DNA from: Sweltsa coloradensis
Lineage: Eukaryota; Arthropoda; Insecta; Plecoptera; Chloroperlidae
Assembly (NCBI GenBank): GCA_024449915.1
Contig: JAMZAV010000300.1
Location: 372,001-436,000, forward strand
Direction: 5' to 3'
Length of the DNA: 64,000 nt
The first letter of the stretch is position 1; every line of letters begins with the position of its first letter. The notes under the pieces were generated by a model, which was not told where the DNA came from, did not search any database, and worked only from the letters and a program-made list of their open reading frames with translations. Position numbers and translations under genes: made by a program. Below, one piece after another: positions 10,901 through 23,804 of this stretch.

Positions 10901-13100
10901 GACTTTAGTCGCAAATTTTATACTTGTGCTTACTATTCAGTGAATTAGCCATTATTAATGCCAGTGGTTTTTATTTGAATAATGTTTTTCGCGCCCTCTC
11001 AAGCATCGAAGGTGACTTATCAAGTTATCATTGTGTCCAAACTGTATAGTAGCTGTGTACGGTAATACCATGGATTTTAAATAGATGGGTCTTATACTGG
11101 TAATATAATCTATTCATATTGTTTTATTAGGCATTTTTGGCTAGATGGCATATGGAATTTTCAACGTATTTTGATTGATAATGAAATTTTGATAGCATTG
11201 ACCAAATAATAAAATATGAAGTAATGTACACCTTCAAAAATCTAGATCGAGGAGAATTAATATTATATTATAACCACTGGCATACAATACATGCGCTGCT
11301 TTATAAACGGACAACGTCGTTTGATTTGAAACGGAAAATTTTGAACTTAAGTACTTTACTTTATACCTGCTTAAAAATAGAATCCGGAAGAAAACCAATG
11401 TAGCCTATACACCCCAACGAAGCTCGTAAAATACGTGATCGTACGTGATCAGACCCAAGATCACGTTAAGTACAGCTATAAATTTACTCTGTACATTTAT
11501 TATGACAACATTAATGTTCTGCTTTATGGTAGTTCCGGTAGTGCAAACTATAACTGCCAGTCACTGCCAACCACTACCTGAATATGGTGTAAATGATACA
11601 TTGTAAGAGATGATTTAAATGTCACGTACGTAGTAGCTGGCGACAAGGTGGTAATATCACGCGATGCTCATTTGTCAACTGTCACTCATGTATATCAAGA
11701 TAAGGCCGTGTGTGTACATGATATGCAGTGACTTCCTACTTGAGGTTGCCTGCCAGATCTAATGGCTGCATGGGATAATCATCTTACCGCCACGGCTTGT
11801 TCTGGATAGATGATCAGCCAGTACAACCCAAACATGGAAATTATTTTGTTGATTAGTAGAGGAAAGATAGAGCTCACCAGTAACTACTATGCCTACCTAT
11901 TAAAATGTAATCTACGTTCTAACTCTGTCCAAAGACAGTGAATTTCAATTGTAAATAATTTATATTTGAATTTAATTTTTGACAGTGTATTCACCCGCTT
12001 TCATATTTTTCGGAATTGCAGAAGACTTGCTTGTTTAATAAAGCATTGAATGGAGGCTGTAAACTAATAACTAAAATTATCTACAATCTTGTTTTTAGCG
12101 GTGTATTATAGTTTTTACCCTAAAATGCTTGTCTCTGATTATTAACAATGAGACGTATTGAATTAAATGTTTGGTAATTTGTGCAATCATTTGTTATTCA
12201 TGGTTCAAAACTGTTGTTACTAACTAATCAACCGATCGAGCTATTTTGGACATAGTTGGTTATTCCTGATAATTAATTTAGTATTTTATACTTTTTGCTT
12301 ATTTATTGCATACTTGCGTTGCGCACGTAGCCCTAGTCAAATTGTCGCATGCTTATTACAATCCACAAAGTGGATGGTTTTTTCACGGTCACGAGGAAGT
12401 CTTCGAACGAAGTTCTCCAACTTTTGTGATTATGGAAAATTTGAGGCTTGAAGCCACAAAACTGCGTTCGTTATATGGAGTGTAAAGTTAGTTTATTTTG
12501 GCAGTTTGGTTTGGATAGTACGAGTATGTCACAAAACTAGGTGACAAAACGTTTTTTTATTACCCTCTATGATTTAGTGGCCACCCTTTGATAATATTAT
12601 GTGTTTTGGCTCATGACTCGTCCAGGCCGTGGATTACAAACCTAGTGACAAAAAGTGGCGCCATCGTCCGCCTGATCTGCCTAAACTCAAGGAAACCAGT
12701 CAAGTTAAGATTATTACACGGAGCAGTAAAAACAGCCGGAATCGTGTTTTGTTTTCATTAGCAAATCTAGCGTGAAGCTGAATGCTATCTGTGCATGAAG
12801 CGAGTAAATATCACTGGTAGACGTAAACAAAGCTATCTCGCAGTCATCACAGGAATTAATGAAGATGCGTCGCTTACAGTTGAACGCCTCATTGAGTTTT
12901 ACATATCCGAGATTAACAATGTCAACTGAACTGAATCGCGGCTGGATTCCGTAATCATTATAATCTACCTTCTTTAAATAATTGGTGAGCAGTGAGCACA
13001 CCTCTAGTGTGAAATATGTTTTATAAAGTGTTGATATATTATATTTCGGGGTTACACTTTATTTGTGTTAAGCTTATAAAATACATTACATTATAGGTAT
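10901..13100. other. Non-coding stretch, nothing recognised
   Basis: AT-rich. A perfect 8-bp stem with an 8-base loop (ACGTGATC...GATCACGT) lies at 11443-11466. The 95-codon minus-strand frame at 12714-13001 has no motif. Confidence 0.45.
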
Positions 13101-13591
13101 GTTCTTTTGTCCACCCAATTTTTTCACCTTTTGCACCTTTGAAGAAATAAGCTTTCTTTTGTCCAGGTGTAATTGCAACTTTTCTTCCACATACGTGTTC
13201 TTCTGACCAGGGGGTAATTACCACTTTTAAAACTTTTGCACCTGCCTCTTGAGGAGGTGTAAAGGTGTATCAAGAGAAATTTGCGCCAATTTCAAAAGTA
13301 ACGACGTTATACTGTGCGATTGTTTCATAAATAGAAGACAAAACTGGTAATAATAAAAATATATGTAATAGAATTGTAATAAAATACACAAAGCTGTGTT
13401 ATTGAGTGAGATATCTTCTGAAAGTGTTTGAATTGAATGACAGCGGACATCATAACCTCGACATTTACTGTGAAATTACAACAAAATCGTTCTTTTGTCC
13501 ACACGTAAATGTTTGCACTTTTTACCCCCATTTCTGATTATGTATTTTACACCTGGGTGAAATCACAAAAATTTGAGGTGGACAAAAGAAC
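13101..13591. mobile_element. MITE-like element with 15-bp perfect terminal inverted repeats
   Basis: The left end is GTTCTTTTGTCCACC and the right end is its exact complement, GGTGGACAAAAGAAC. Related words recur inside (about 13155, 13198 and 13489), as do TTTTGCACCT-like words, so the interior looks built from degraded copies of the ends. There is no ORF of note. No target duplication is obvious, so the superfamily is open. Confidence 0.5.
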
Positions 13592-14112
13592 AAACCAAAC
13601 GTGTCCAAATTAAAGGAGAACAACAATACCGTCAATACGTCTATCTACGCATTATAATATGAGACACATATAAAACAACATCAAACCTCGTACTCGACTG
13701 GGAGTGTCACTCCTCCCCTTATAGATTTAGAATAGAAGTTTTTTTAGTGTTCCCACTAAGTCACATAAATGATTTTCAGTAGGGCGACATTAAAATTAAA
13801 AGCCGACCAAGTCAACCATGTAGGCGTTAACGAGGCACACATACATAATGGGCTATAAAACATTGCAAAACGTTTGATAAATTATTGGTCAAATTATTAC
13901 TATTGTAAGTTTTAGGGCGCTTTAATCGCAAAGATTATTCGCCCCTCCAAGATATTTGTTTATTAGGCTTAAGATATACTTATTTCCAAGGGGAGGAATG
14001 TAAGGGGGGTCGCGGGGGGACGCTGGATGAACAGGCCTGTGCTGGTCAGAACCAGCCACAAGCGTATGGGGAGGGCAGGGGTTTCCCCACGTCGTAGTCG
14101 TCTTCGTCTGTG
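13592..14112. other. Non-coding stretch, G/C-rich toward its right end
   Basis: The left part is AT-rich. From about 13990 the sequence becomes GC-rich and purine-skewed, leading into the candidate ORFs at 14.1-14.2 kb. No repeat copy is recognised. Confidence 0.4.
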
Positions 14113-14205
14113 TCATCGTCCGTCCGTGATGTCATTGTCGTCGCCGTCGGTGAAGTAGTCAAAGGGAAGGGGAAAGTTCTCCGACGACGACCCAGAGTTC
14201 GCCAT
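14113..14205 (-). CDS. Small acidic ORF (30 aa) beside a perfect splice donor
   Basis: On the minus strand an ATG at 14205 opens a 30-codon frame: MANSGSSSENFPLPF, then Asp-rich. A second frame overlaps its end (starts MTSRTDDDTDEDDYDV, stops after CGWF). The acidic character carries across the two frames, as a single-base loss in one longer acidic coding region would produce. About 30 bases upstream of the ATG is a perfect donor, ACAG then GTGAGT, with the exon edge at 14237. This could be a first-intron or 5' leader small ORF, or a broken exon. No family recognised. Confidence 0.22.
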   Translation of the reverse strand: MANSGSSSENFPLPFDYFTDGDDNDITDGR

Positions 14206-14339
14206 TAGTTTCAGGAAGTGATACTCCGCTACTCACCTGTCAAACCACGAGAAGGTTTGCGAGTTGGTTTGGTCAAAAACTTACAATAAAGTTATCTATA
14301 TCCTAATCCCTACAGTCGCTGAGGCCGGCGCGGAGACGA

Positions 14340-14760
14340 GTTTAGGCGCTCAGCATTCTGGATTTTCCGAGCAAACGGTTATTGACATCGGTATCATATT
14401 TCACACGATCGTTAATAAAGATCCGTAATTTACAACATTTTGGGTAAATTCTGGAATTTATTCCAAGTGTATAGATTTTGTAACTCCTTTTTTGCATACT
14501 GGATATCAACGTTTAAATCAATGTGAACGTGCAGGTTAATTTGGTTTCATCGTAATATAAACGGTTTGGTGGGAATTTCCAGAATTGAAATCTATGTTTT
14601 GGATTTCTCATTTTTACACGTTTTGGACTCATGTCCCGCAATGGATCTTTAAAGGCTTATGTTTTACAAACAAGTGCGGATATCAATAAAAAAGTACTTA
14701 ATTAATATTCATGCAAAATTTGGTAACGATATTACCAACCGTTCAGCAGAAATCATCACA
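14340..14760 (+). repeat. Dispersed repeat family K, copy 1
   Basis: This block matches, by eye, 46561-46890 (opposite strand) and part of 49257-49512. Shared words include AACGTTTAAATCAATGTGAACG, a GGTTAAT-ACGGTTTG-TGGGAA stretch, CTGAATTGAAAT, and at the right end ATTCATGCAAAATTTGGTA. No ORF and no clear termini. The class is unknown. Confidence 0.55.
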
Positions 14761-17700
14761 TTTTTTCTACCTATAAAAAACATTGAGGTGATACATATTA
14801 GGTTATCAAAGGGTGAATTTGAGATCTAATCAGTGTTCATATCTTGTTTCAGTTCACTATTATAATAATTCAAAACAACGGTTTAAGCCATACTCCACAT
14901 CTACACATTGCAGTTTTAAACATGCATAAATGCGAAGTTGCCTTTTAATTGTAATTGGCATGCAATTTCTTAATAAGAAACTTGAGAGATCAAATTAGAA
15001 GTCATGAGTATCATGATTGTAACCTCTCCAAATTATTCCCTCTTTAGGAAGCTAGCTAGACTAAAAAGACAAGGTCACCGATGCGTTCAGAGTGACCTGA
15101 TTACATACTCAACTCACCCTACTTTAGGGGTGGTTTTAAATGCCCGGCTCCCCTTGTATAAACGGAATCTATGAACGTAATTTCTTGATTCATAATCGAT
15201 AGCCCTCATTCGCTTGGGGTAGATGTAGGTCAAACTAAGACAGAGTTTGAGTGCCGTGACCACGATGCTAACGAGAGTTAGGGGGTGGGCACTTTATGAC
15301 TAAACTTCTTCAGGCGGCTGCTTGCACATCCTTCTCTGTGCGATCGGTAACGAGGGTTTATAGTTTATAGTTTGCTTCGATGGAGTTTACGTATATGTGA
15401 TTTATGACTATGAAATATGAATTCGTCATGCCTATATTAATTTTGTGTGATATTTGTACAATTTCTTCTCTTTTTTTAAATTTGTAAATCTACACTACTG
15501 AGTTATAATAATTAATGATTTAATAATTATGACAAAAAATAAAAAATAAAGATAACGAAAATGTTCATAACACAATAAACAAAAATTTAAACAAATTGGA
15601 AATAATAATATGTACAACAACAATTTACGATTAGACACTGTTTATGTATTGTAATAATATTTTATATTCATATTCCTATTATTTACTATTCATAACTTAA
15701 AATGTCAAAAACACTTTATTACTGTATTCGCGATCATCTAACCAACCTATCCCTAAGGCGAGATTCACCCTATTTCCATTGGTTCATATTCTCTTTTCCT
15801 AAACCTCCTGTGTTGTAATCAGGTAAAATGCTTTTTTGTCATATTATAAAGTGCCTTAATTTACAAAGCTCTGATATACCAAGAAATTTTTAAAAGCAAA
15901 CTTAATATTTCTAACACCAAGTGCAGTAGTTCTGAATAAATAACTGGTTCATCGCTGATGTAAAGTTTGTAATGGGTGTTATAAAGCAGGCAAAACAGGA
16001 TCTATATTGCGGCCAGAAGGGGGCACTCTTCTCGGCTCGGGCCAAGAGAGCACACAAATAACTAATTGAGCGATCGGATGAGCGTTTTAGTAACCGAGCA
16101 CTACGTCAAGGCTTCGTCACGTAGCCAGTGAAGAGAATCAATATTCAAACTAAAGGTGAGGTACAATGATCAAGTGTCCCGACAATAGAAATTGACTTAC
16201 CGTCCCGTCCCACTCGTATGTATTCTTTGGTTCGAAACAATAAAATAACAACAAGAAGAAGACCAAAATGATGTTTTCGACTGAAGTCGTGTGTTGACAC
16301 TGACAGTGTTTGTAATTATTTGTATGGTAGCCGATATTATTTTCACCATCATTCTACATTTTTAAAACTCTTATAACTACCATTTGATTTAGGAATATGT
16401 ATTGATGCATCTTATTACTGCTCTTCGTAATTGAGTCGGTTATTTGCTAACTTTACGACAATGCCCAGTCCCTACTTACAACAGCATATTGGACACTGTT
16501 AAAAGATAATAAACCATCAACGGTGGTGTCGCTCGAGAATTGGCACTTACCAGATGATCTCGTGATACAGTGCACTACGCGGCGCGTGCCACGTGCTAGG
16601 CACGGACTGAACATGACTCTTGATGCATGTGGCAACGCTTACTTCAACCTTCAACTAATAAGTGTGAAACACAGTTGGATGGATGGGATGCCAAGGAACC
16701 ATGTAATACAGAGAAAAACAGTAACACCTTTCTAAAGTCCATTTCAAGAGAAGAATAGTCATCAGGTATACGGTTCTTCCCCTCCCGTCCCGTTGCCATC
16801 TCTTCTGCGCTTGCACCTGTAGAATCTGCAAGTGACAATTATGATTTTTCATTGGTGTGGTCACGTGGTGCACACATTCGTTCAAAATAATTACCTCTTG
16901 AATATAATAAACATAATTGGCCTATCCCCCCCACTCCCAGATATATTTTCCTAATATTACCTTTGATTGGGTGGTTATCATCAATGGAAGGGTCGATTGA
17001 TATTTCTCATGCTCGCTCGACCCAGGCGCGTGAACGGTGGTGGTTGTGAGCCGGTGAGGGGAACAGGTCGTATATACTTGCGGACTATTCTTTAGTTGAA
17101 AACGACTTTAGATGCTACATCGTAACACAATAAAATGGAACCAATTTAAACTTTAAGAGAGAATAGGACACATTTGGCAGTTAGCAAATAGCTATTCGCA
17201 CGTATGAAACTGCAAAGTTGTCAATAAGCACATGGACAGCCCTACATTCACAGATTTTCAAAATTTTGTCTTAATCAGCCAGAAAAAAATCACGAATATA
17301 GTAAATTTTGGAGTTTTTAACAAAATCGAAATTCGTGAAAAAGAATTTATTTTTTATAAATTATTTTAAATCAAATTCTAGAAATGTGTTACTGTAGAGC
17401 CCTTTATTTCCACGTTCGTAACACATGTTCAAAATTTCAAACACGCCTGTGGGCAAACGTCAAACGTCATACGGCAATTTGCCTATAACGCATGTGTTCC
17501 TTTGAGTTAGAAATAATTGTTATTGTTGAAAGAAAAATTCATCTCAAATATATAAAAACAAAGACGTTACTCATTTACCATGTTTAATCATCTGTAAGGA
17601 ATTGCAACCAACTAATCTACCATACAAAGTCAATGTGTATACAATATCTATCAAAATGCATTGTTTTTGTATTTGTTATGGTCAAACCAAAATTTCCGAA

Positions 17701-18790
17701 ATACTTTTAAACGTGTGATGAAATGCTTCATAGTAAGAAGAACTGTTAAGATTTTTTATCATTCAAAAAATGTTTATAACCGTGTCGATTACCCCAATAA
17801 ACAACAAATCTGTACATGCAACAATTAAATTATAAATTGCATTTAAATGCAGATAAGTAGTACTATTAATTGCATTCGGATGCAGGTAAGAATTCCACTA
17901 ATTTAGGTGCTTTGATAATGATTGAGATTTTTACAGTACAAAACTCAAAACTACGGAGATGTGTCAAAATATGGCTGTCATAATTTTCATTGCAAATCCA
18001 TACCACAGTTCGGGTTTATTTTTACAATATGAATACCGCTAGTCGTCGCTTGCTAAGTTGAGTGGAGCTTCTTTGCATCAAGGGCTTTGAAGAAATCAGA
18101 TCAAGCATTGGAGCTGCCCATATATAGAACTGGTGAGAATGAATGAGGTCAGACGTCGATAAATAATATAATAATTACAACTTTATTTTCTTCAACCGTA
18201 TGTTCGTGCAGACAACGCTTGAGAAACAATTGCATTGATTTTGGTCAGACATATTTCAACGATATACTGTGCAACATGGCAAAAACAAACATGAGCTTAA
18301 TAAGACAATTAAAATGTAACAGTATTTGTACACAAGTATGGTCGGTACGGTACATCAAGTGGGAAACTACATGTAGCCGAGTGATGTACATCGGGTCGAA
18401 CTTGATACTTGTATGATATTGGTTGATCTAGTTAGAGCAGTCATATATCACTTTGAAGACCGCTTCAGCTTCAGTACAGTTCATGTATTCTAGTCAATTA
18501 TAGTTGCATTTATAATTTTATAAAACTTACATTTTAACGTATGTCCTAATCGTGTATTAAATCGATTATCGATCGAATCTGAGGGAATAGAACACACTTG
18601 AAAAAAACACGACTACTAAACGACGACACTAAATTAATTGCTAAGATCTCATAATTTCACTCTATTGACCCTATGAACCTAATGCAACGTTCTCCTGTAA
18701 CTTAGGCTTACAAAACATCACTCAACAGTCAACAGTGAAGAACAGAGCATCCAAGTTTTGGTTGGTTGGTTGGTTGGTCTTGGTGTGTGG
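14761..18790. other. Non-coding stretch with minor local repeats
   Basis: No gene recognised. A word of the form AATTGCATT-N-ATGCAG-TAAG occurs twice about 33 bases apart (17836-17891). CACGAAT...ATTCGTG forms a small stem at 17291-17337. A TTGG run sits at 18762-18779. The overlapping frames at 16453-16885 shadow one another on both strands. Confidence 0.4.
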
Positions 18791-18975
18791 CTCGTTGGTC
18801 TTGTGGTTTGAGTCTCTGCTTCCAATGTAGAAGGTCCAGGGTTCAGTTTATTAACATCTGATTTGGAAATTAGTAAACGGTTACTTTAGAGCCGTCATAG
18901 CAACGAGGCACATCATAAATTCAAAGTGGTTCTGAATCGGCCTTATTGATTCTGGCGTTGATTCGAGGGTGTTCG
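18791..18975 (+). mobile_element. tRNA-derived SINE-like repeat, family F copy 1
   Basis: It starts CTCGTTGGTCTTGTGG, continues GCTTCCAATG-AGA-GGTCCAGGGTTCA (a B-box-like GGTTCA) and then a body with TTAACATCTGAT, GAGCCGTC and a CATAATAAAT-like stretch. A second copy with the same block order is at 59.5 kb. The weak A box and partial B box suggest a tRNA-derived head. It lies immediately before element C1. Confidence 0.5.
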
Positions 18976-19008
18976 CACTGTCCATACCACTGATTGCTAT
19001 ATATACTA

Positions 19009-19660
19009 CTAGGCCGCTTCTCGAACGCCGTTTTTAGTCGCGTTGATGGATGAGCTTTTTTGTAAGTTTTTAGTATGCGTGGGATTTCAAATCATATTGC
19101 AAAATTATTTTTGTTAAATTAGGATAATTTTTATAAAGTAGTATTAATTGCCATGGTAATACCAATTAATAGATTGTAAAATATCTGGAGTCCAGAAGAC
19201 TTGCTTTTTGTACGCATTAGGTAATTGTTGTCAAGTTTCTATAGTTAGTTGTTAATTATTTATTATACACATAAAAAAACTTATATTAAAACCTTTATTT
19301 CTATGAATTCTGGCTAACTTTGTCAACTTTTTCTTTCAAAGGCAATACACTACCATTACGTTAATGTCCATGTAAAATATGAACGTTGTAACCCCACCCG
19401 TTTGGTCAGAATCGGCCTACATATCACGGAAATATCGCATTAAAAATCAGGAAAAATTCGGAAAAGAACGATATTCATGGGAAATATTTATTGTACCAAA
19501 AAACGCGGTATGTCTAAGTTCAGAGATTTTGAAGGTCCTCTCCAATTTTCATCAAGATCTTTGCCCGCGGTAGAGCGCGAACAAAAAATCAAAACAAAAA
19601 TCACCCGATCTAATTTTTTGGAGGGTCAGTGAAATTGAAGTCTTCGCTTCGCTCATCACA
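19009..19660 (-). mobile_element. Putative Helentron-like element, family C copy 1
   Basis: In plus-strand order it reads CTAGGCCGCTTCTCGAACGCC, AGTCGCGTTGATGGATGAGC, a T-rich centre, a conserved AATATGAACGTTGTA block and TCTTCGCTTCGCTCATC. Read on the minus strand this is a 5' GATGAGCG word, the inverse GCTCATCCATC, then AACGC-loop-GCGTT, then GGCCTAG followed by T, so the 3' end is at 19009. This copy is uninterrupted and gives the empty-site sequence for both nested insertions at 47-50 kb. Confidence 0.62.
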
Positions 19661-20013
19661 TTAAAAATATCGATCTTTGGTTGGTTATCGCTCACTCGTC
19701 GATTGCATCGAGGCCTACAGGGCTCGCTTTGGTTTAATGTCCCAAACTGAAAATCAGATATCACTGAGTTGGTACCTACTCTAAACACGAATTTAAAATT
19801 TATTTATCTAGGGCGACGGTCGTCGCCCGGGCAGACAAGCGAATGCGGCTGCTAGGCGACACCGAACTCCGGCCCTATATACACCTACAAGAGTTGGGGG
19901 GTTTTCAGCTATCTGCACACGCCGCCCCGAAAGAGTTACAATCTTGAAACTCGGTATATGACCTGGTATGTGGTCCATGACATACCAAAAAAAAAAAAAA
20001 ACGATCCGACAAC
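19661..20013. other. Non-coding stretch, nothing recognised
   Basis: A GC-rich patch around 19810-19935 includes GACGGTCGTCGCCCGGGC. It leads into the hairpin at 20014. Minus-strand frames here run across the hairpin arm and have no recognisable domain. Confidence 0.4.
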
Positions 20014-20202
20014 TCGCCTGTTGACGAGCGCCAAGACAACGATTTTCGTGGTAAAAAAGTAAAATTTTTAAACTCGAAATCATAAAAAAATGGCTTGGCC
20101 ATTGAATTTGGTTCATGGCCAAGAATTTTTTTATGATTTCGAGTTTAAAAATTTTCCTTTTTTACCACAAAAATCGTTGGCTTGGCGCTCGTCAACAGGC
20201 GA
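20014..20202. repeat. Near-perfect inverted repeat, ~90-bp arms
   Basis: The left arm (20014-20102) starts TCGCCTGTTGACGAGCGCC and ends CTTGGCCAT. The right arm (20115-20202) is its complement and ends GGCGCTCGTCAACAGGCGA. A 12-base spacer separates them. A few mismatches and one indel are visible by eye. The RNA of either strand would form one long hairpin. Similar-looking short peptides on opposite strands here are a consequence of the palindrome, not genes. Confidence 0.85.
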
Positions 20203-21665
20203 AATGATCTTACTTATTTTAAAAGCGAAAACTAGGAGAAAGAATAAAAAGCTTGGCTCAACTTCTATATCTCACAGCATTCACAGCCGAAGACTTTTGA
20301 AGGAGAGCTTGGCTGCCGTTTTTTTTTTTACAAATTTTTGTATTTGGTTGGATTTTATTTACGACAATTAATTCGTACTTATTGCTAAGTTATTATAATG
20401 ACCTTTGCTGCACCTTTATAACACTGAATCGACGAATCTAAGCGTAATATTACAATCTAGTAGTAGCTAATATCTTCGCACTGAGTTGTTTGGAAGACAC
20501 AAAGTCGTTCTCCCATCAATATGGTGCGACACAACACATCTTGTGCACGCGGCCGGCGCTATGCCTCCCACAAGATCGCCGGCTTCAAGGTTGTCTGGGA
20601 ATTACACATGTGACCGACCATTCAGCCATATTGCTTCAGTTTTGAGACGTCGCCGGTGTCCAAGTGTGAACAGTAACCGGTCGGGATGGTCGACTGGTCC
20701 CGCCCAAGAGTGAAGTATAGGATCGGATGTCTTCTTGGTGGATCGCTGGAAGCTGTAACAAGCTAAACTTTCATGCGATAAGCTGATTAGACTCAGGTGA
20801 ATTTGTTTGCTGTTTGTATTCTAGTTACGAGAACAAACATTGAAGGTAGTAACAACAGGGATATGCCCAAATATGATATGTGCTATCAACGAAACAAGTT
20901 CTGTATAAAACGCTTTAAATTTTCATCTGAGATAAAAAAATAATCGAGTATTTTTTATATCAACATAATAATGGAAATAATATGTGATTTGGTTTTGAGC
21001 AAGGAATATTTGATCGAATGTTTTGAAGATTCTTTTGGAATGGCTCTTCCATTGCATTATGTGTCCAGGTAAAAAAAAAATATATCTGTTCCTACTACGG
21101 ACTACCTAATTATTTCAAATGAAACAAAATAGTGTGAGTGGAAATTTCTTTGTTTTTGTACCCGCGTTGTATCCATGTACGTAATTTGTTTAATATCTTA
21201 ATTTAATTTTTTCCCATTTCATTTTGCATGTGGCAAAATGTATAGCAGCATACAATTGGGGGAGTATAACGTTGATCAGGCAAGTAGGAACGTTTTGAAA
21301 GTTGGGGGGGGGGGGAGGCAAATCCATTAGAAGATCCTGTGGGCGGTAGCTGAGGTCTGGGGCAAAGCCCCAGTCGCCGGAGGCCCTGTCGCCGAAGGCG
21401 AAATAAAGTTTCACCATACCACCCATGTTTTAACTGCAATCGGACTCTGTAAACGATGTTTTACTGCAACTACCTGCGATCTAAAAACTAAAAAAATGAA
21501 CGTGAAGTGGCCCATTTTACTAAATTTCAACGTAATTTTTTATGTAATGACGAAGCATACAGGCAAACATATTCGTTTTACCAAGGTGACTGTCGAATTG
21601 TATGAGTAAATGCATATTTACTACATACATTTTTGGGATTAATATTTTAAATCACAATAGTTTTG
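20203..21665. other. Non-coding stretch with G-run and small hairpins
   Basis: A run of about 13 Gs starts near 21303. CTGGGGCAAAGCCCCAG (about 21358) and GTCGCCGAAGGCGA form tight stems nearby. No gene recognised; frames at 20486-20713 and 21190-21439 lack motifs. Confidence 0.4.
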
Positions 21666-21709
21666 CCCCCCTGCCCCCTCCCCCCCCCCACCGGTTCCTA
21701 CGCCACTGA
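21666..21709 (-). repeat. C-rich tract plus hAT-like terminal word
   Basis: On the minus strand the tract starts CAGTGGCGTAGGAACCGG and runs into a G-rich stretch. CAG-GGCG starts are common in hAT-type transposon ends. I found no partner end and could not test an 8-bp target duplication, so this is a lone terminal remnant at most. A similar CAGTGGCGTA word is at 52657. Confidence 0.35.
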
Positions 21710-23217
21710 CGTTGATTGTACCATTATATCCATCACACCCAAGTTACATTTAAACTATATCGTGCACATGAAACATGATACGAACACTACAAACATACGA
21801 ATCTCTCACAAGTCCTCCTCCGGCTGTGGTCCGTCTGTGGCCTAGGAGAGGCAGAAGAGCAGAAGCCATGACACTCACTGATGCCCTCGTGTAATTAATC
21901 TGTATGTGAGCTGTTCTGGTCAGGAGTCCTGCGACACGGTCGGATTCCCAGTAACAGGATATCACAATGCATCGAGCCACTGGGTGCCGTAATAACCAAG
22001 CGAATCAGAAGCAGTGGCAGGAGGACGAGAGACGGGAAGTGGAGAGGCGCGCGAAATTTTCTTTTCAACATGACATCGAGTCGGTTGAATGTACAAGAAT
22101 TAGATTTTTTTTAAGTGGATGGAGTGATACTGAAAAATCTACACAATTTGTTTGCAAAAACTCACTTTTAAAAAATATGCGTTTATGAAACACACAATTT
22201 TCCCAAGAATTTTAGGCCTACATTTTTTTTAAATATACTAATTAATTTTTATGTCGAATTAGCGGTCAAAATAATTCTAAATTTAGTGAAAAGTGGAATA
22301 TACAGGAAACAGGGTACACATAGGATTCAATTAAAACGAGCTTACGAGAATCTAAATACAGGTATTTTGGAGAAAGTAAATGCCTACTTTTTCTTCCCCC
22401 AAAAAGCAGTAAATATAGTAAATGATTCAAAAATTTGTTTTAATCTTTGTCAATTTCGTGTTTACCGTAAACATATCTCTAGCGATAATTTTTATTAATG
22501 ATATACGATAGGTATAAAGCTTCCCTAGAAACATTCCATCATGGATCTAAATGGTGGACATGTATTAAATTTCGTTGGTTTTTTGAGAAAACTGTAATTT
22601 CCATTTTATTACGTAAAACTACAAAATATATGACCATTCAATCATACATATATTTTGTGATTACTATCAGCTGGGATTTCGCAAGGCAATATTACTGAAC
22701 TAATACGCTACATGTGGAGTATTTGGCGGCACAGCCGAAAAGCCCAAACACTTTCAGCATCGTATCTCTGTAGCCCAAAACTATATTAATGTCGGAATTT
22801 CGATACTAGCCATAAAAAATAAGTCCAATTGAAATGTGTATAATTGATTCCATGTGGTAGCCTCTAACCCTCTAACAGGTAGGCGCACCGGAGCGGAGAA
22901 GCAGCCACTTCGCGCCACCTTCACTTTACATCCTTATAAGTGAGCCTACTGAGACATTCGTTCCCACACAAGCGGCGTTACTTCCTCAGGATGTGGGGAC
23001 ATCCAAAAACTTACGTGGGTGGGAAGAAATTATGAAAATATTTCTATATTACCATTCAACGGTTGGGGAAGTATAACTTGCAGTATTTCTGGCGCGGCGA
23101 TAAACTGGTCACCAACATGATATAGAATATAGATTCCAGTTAAGAATTCACGTTACTTCTGTAGTTTATCTTTCACTGTTTGAATAAAAACGTGACTTTT
23201 TTAACGTAGCCTACATT
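21710..23217. other. Non-coding stretch, nothing recognised
   Basis: AT-rich with a GC-richer patch at 22880-22990. The frames at 21967-22188, 22286-22498 and 22498-22698 show no domain. Confidence 0.4.
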
Positions 23218-23734
23218 TATTAGACGAATGAGCGCAGCGAAACGAAGTCTTTCCTAGCGCTACTCGATCGGGCCTTGGCCATGAGCTTTGTCTGTATGTA
23301 TGTCTGTCCGATCCCATACTGCCGAACGGCCAAATAGATTGAGCTGAAATTTTAAACAGACATCCGTGACCAGGTAACTGAGATCTGCTAACAAAATGAG
23401 CACAATCCATTTCGATTTAAACCTACAAGAAATAATTAACTGAAAAATAGATTGCCATTGTAAAGAAATTTATTTAACGACAATGAGAAAAAATATTTTT
23501 TGTTTGTTATTTACCTGGCTGTGAAATGCCGTGCTCATGCAAGGTCTATCGAATGTTAAACGTCAAGGTACCCCCAAATTCCGCTCGTAGATTGAGTAAA
23601 CCTTGCAATATTTTCACGTATTTCGTACTGGCTATGATTTCCATAGTATTGTCACAGATGATGGACTACACTGCGTTATATGCATTTCAAAACATGTTTA
23701 ATAATTTTTAAAATACAATCCAGAAATAACAAAA

Positions 23735-23804
23735 TCTTTTTCGACCAGGGGATTGAACCCACGTCTCCCACATTTCGGCTATAAGGGCGCCTTGGCCAAC
23801 CAGA
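23735..23804 (-). repeat. tRNA-like module inside element D1
   Basis: On the minus strand it reads CTGGTTGGCCAAGGCGCCC (A-box region), then GGGAGACGTGGGTTCAATCCC (a good B box). It is intact here and recognisable in D2. D3 and D4 each carry a deletion that removes the B box. It suggests that a SINE or tRNA pseudogene was captured before the family spread. Its possible role as an internal Pol III promoter is inference. Confidence 0.5.

Noticed and set aside
20090..20371. 93-codon plus-strand ORF resembling a minus-strand ORF nearby
   Set aside because: The resemblance comes from the hairpin arms at 20014-20202; not two homologous genes.
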